Source of the DNA: Reinekea marina
GTDB taxonomy: Bacteria > Pseudomonadota > Gammaproteobacteria > Pseudomonadales > Natronospirillaceae
NCBI RefSeq assembly: GCF_030409715.1
Contig: NZ_JAUFQI010000001.1
Coordinates: forward strand, 1,611,001-1,675,000
Length of the DNA: 64,000 nucleotides
Direction of reading: 5' to 3'
Part shown: positions 62,763-64,000 of the stretch, piece by piece
Numbering within the stretch: the first letter of the stretch is position 1
How the letters are laid out: each line of letters starts with the position of its first letter
Position numbers and translations under genes: made by a program
The notes under the pieces: model-generated
What the model was told of the DNA's origin: nothing
Databases searched by the model: none
The model's input: only the letters and a program-made list of their open reading frames with translations

Positions 62763-63785
62763 ATGATTCGTACCCTAGTTGTTGGGCATGGTTTTTCGGC
62801 TCAAACCTTTCATATCCCTTTTTTGTTGGCGTCTGAGTCTTTTGAATGGCTTGGTTCGGTAAGTTCAAAGCCAGATGTCATTCAAAAAAAACACCCATTG
62901 GTTAAAGTATATGATGCTATTGACGCCATCCCCAGTGGCGAATATGACTTGGCCATTGTTACTACGCCAAACCATTTGCACTTTGAACAAGTAAAGCAAT
63001 TACTCGAAATGGATTTGCACGTTGTTGTAGAAAAGCCAATGGTATTAAACCATTGTCATGCAACTTTGTTGTTTGATATTGCCAAAACAGAACAAAAGGT
63101 TCTCAGTGTATTTCAGAACAGACGATGGGATGGTGACTTTTTAACCGTTAAGTCTCTGCTTCAAAACGGCACATTAGGTTCACTTGGACGGTTTGTTTCT
63201 CGCTTCGATCGCTTTAGACCCGCTGTAAGAGAGCGTTGGCGTGAAAGTGCCATAGATGGGGCCGGTATCCTTTGGGATTTAGGGCCTCATTTGTTAGATC
63301 AAATGGTCGCTCTGTTTGGCAGGCCGTTGTCTATTACCGCAAATGTTTCAAAACTAAGAACGGGCGCTAAAAGTGATGATGTTTTTGAAATTTGGTGCCA
63401 ATACCCTTCACATGAAGTGATCTTAGGTAGTAGCTGTTTTCAAGCTGGGCCTAATATGCGATTCAGTGTTGAGGGTACTGTAGGGAGTTACATTAAACAT
63501 GGTTTGGATGTTCAAGAGAATGCATTGAAGGCAGGGGAGTCGGTTTTAGGAGAGCAGTGGGGAGCGGAACATGACAGTCAGTGGGGGCAGTTGTATCAAG
63601 AAAGCTCTCAATCAGGAGTAAAAACCGTACCTGGAAATTACGGTGAGTTCTGGATGCAGCTTGCTTCTGCTATACAAAGTGGTGGCGCCAACCCTGTACC
63701 TCACGAGGATGTGCTTACTGTGATTGAATTAATTGAAAAAGCGCATCTTTCTTCTGAGCAACGAAAAACTATTACGCTTAATTGA
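62763..63785 (+). CDS. Gfo/Idh/MocA family oxidoreductase
   Basis: A 340-residue NAD(P)-dependent oxidoreductase. Rossmann motif RTLVVGHGFSAQTFHIPFLL, the Glu-Lys-Pro motif VVVEKPMVLN (Lys catalytic), and the second-domain GAGILWDLGPHLLDQMVALFG with the catalytic His are typical of the YdgJ/YhhX branch. Acts on a sugar or polyol; substrate unknown. Strong terminator follows. Confidence 0.85.
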   Translation: MIRTLVVGHGFSAQTFHIPFLLASESFEWLGSVSSKPDVIQKKHPLVKVYDAIDAIPSGEYDLAIVTTPNHLHFEQVKQLLEMDLHVVVEKPMVLNHCHATLLFDIAKTEQKVLSVFQNRRWDGDFLTVKSLLQNGTLGSLGRFVSRFDRFRPAVRERWRESAIDGAGILWDLGPHLLDQMVALFGRPLSITANVSKLRTGAKSDDVFEIWCQYPSHEVILGSSCFQAGPNMRFSVEGTVGSYIKHGLDVQENALKAGESVLGEQWGAEHDSQWGQLYQESSQSGVKTVPGNYGEFWMQLASAIQSGGANPVPHEDVLTVIELIEKAHLSSEQRKTITLN

Positions 63786-63796
63786 TGAGCAAAAAA

Positions 63797-63820
63797 AAGG
63801 CTGCGAAAGCAGCCTTTTAT
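63797..63820. terminator. Bidirectional terminator between convergent genes
   Basis: AAGGCTGC-gaaa-GCAGCCTT with A-run on the left and TTTT on the right. Confidence 0.9.
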
Positions 63821-63833
63821 TGTTCGAGCATTA

Positions 63834-64000
63834 TTAGTTACGGAAAACGCGTTTACGTACTCGCTCTAAGTTATCTAAAATTTTATCCAAACGATCGGGG
63901 TTGATCATGAATTCTTGGAAACCTTTCATGCCTTCAGAAGCCATGGCAGGGTCGGTATCGCGATCATAAAACTGTGCTGTTCCATCAGCGGCACCTAACA
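63834..64000 (-). CDS. C-terminus of an ABC solute-binding protein (cut by window edge)
   Basis: The reverse strand reads in frame …LGAADGTAQFYDRDTDPAMA, then GMKGFQEFMINPDRLDKILDNLERVRKRVF and a stop at 63834. This end resembles carbohydrate-type (alpha-glucoside) ABC substrate-binding proteins. Only the last 55 residues are in the window, so the family call is tentative. Confidence 0.5.
   Translation of the reverse strand, partial: LGAADGTAQFYDRDTDPAMASEGMKGFQEFMINPDRLDKILDNLERVRKRVFRN

Overview
The window is a chromosomal segment of a marine-type gammaproteobacterium. The block gyrA–pheA–tyrA–cmk–rpsA–ihfB–lapA–lapB, the divergent mtaD–ubiG–yciK operon and the gene families seen (TIGR02647, DUF2170/PspA, DUF3859, DUF6942) fit an Oceanospirillales/Saccharospirillaceae-like organism. 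This placement is by gene order and family recognition only. No phage, transposase, integrase or CRISPR array was found. The window cuts one gene at each end.

Left part (1–10.6 kb): a TIGR02647 gene fragment, an atypical-clade phosphoserine aminotransferase, three small conserved genes, then a tight minus-strand operon for the compatible solute glucosylglycerate (phosphatase, synthase, GH13_18 phosphorylase). A good sigma-54-type promoter with a cluster of TGCGC motifs precedes it. Next come a tRNA-Val gene with about three tandem copies of its own 3' end plus terminator, an alpha/beta hydrolase split by a frameshift, and an unrecognised two-gene cassette.

10.9–21.6 kb holds the most system-like locus: DUF2170 (YjfI-like), PspA/IM30-like (YjfJ-like), a YqiJ-like membrane protein with OB-fold tail, a YqiK-like flotillin and a 1,771-residue AAA+ ATPase (the 'DNA repair ATPase'/DUF3686 type), probably one membrane-stress or membrane-remodelling operon. 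A large lipoprotein of unknown role follows.

21.6–35.3 kb: an MBL-fold hydrolase, a rhodanese fragment, a YejABE-type peptide ABC importer with separate OppD/OppF ATPases, a D-alanine catabolic operon (dadA–ridA–alr) with a divergent Lrp-type regulator, and the bioMNY biotin ECF transporter. Import of D-Ala-containing peptides followed by D-Ala oxidation is a plausible joint role.

35.3–47.6 kb: a phosphonate-type ABC transporter (phnD, C, E, E) with a DeoR-family regulator and two GlpR-like palindromes in its promoter region, an orphan WYL regulator of the BrxR/CapW type, a diguanylate cyclase, the mtaD–ubiG–yciK operon, and a soluble histidine kinase fused to a LacI-type ligand-binding domain.

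47.7–64 kb: the gyrA-to-lapB housekeeping block (serC is missing from its usual place after gyrA), tRNA-Glu and tRNA-Gly, a second set of tandem tRNA-3'-end/terminator repeats behind tRNA-Gly, a second large lipoprotein, an epimerase-like protein, a periplasmic binding protein, a GTDC1/QTMAN-like glycosyltransferase, a Gfo/Idh/MocA oxidoreductase and the end of an ABC solute-binding protein gene.
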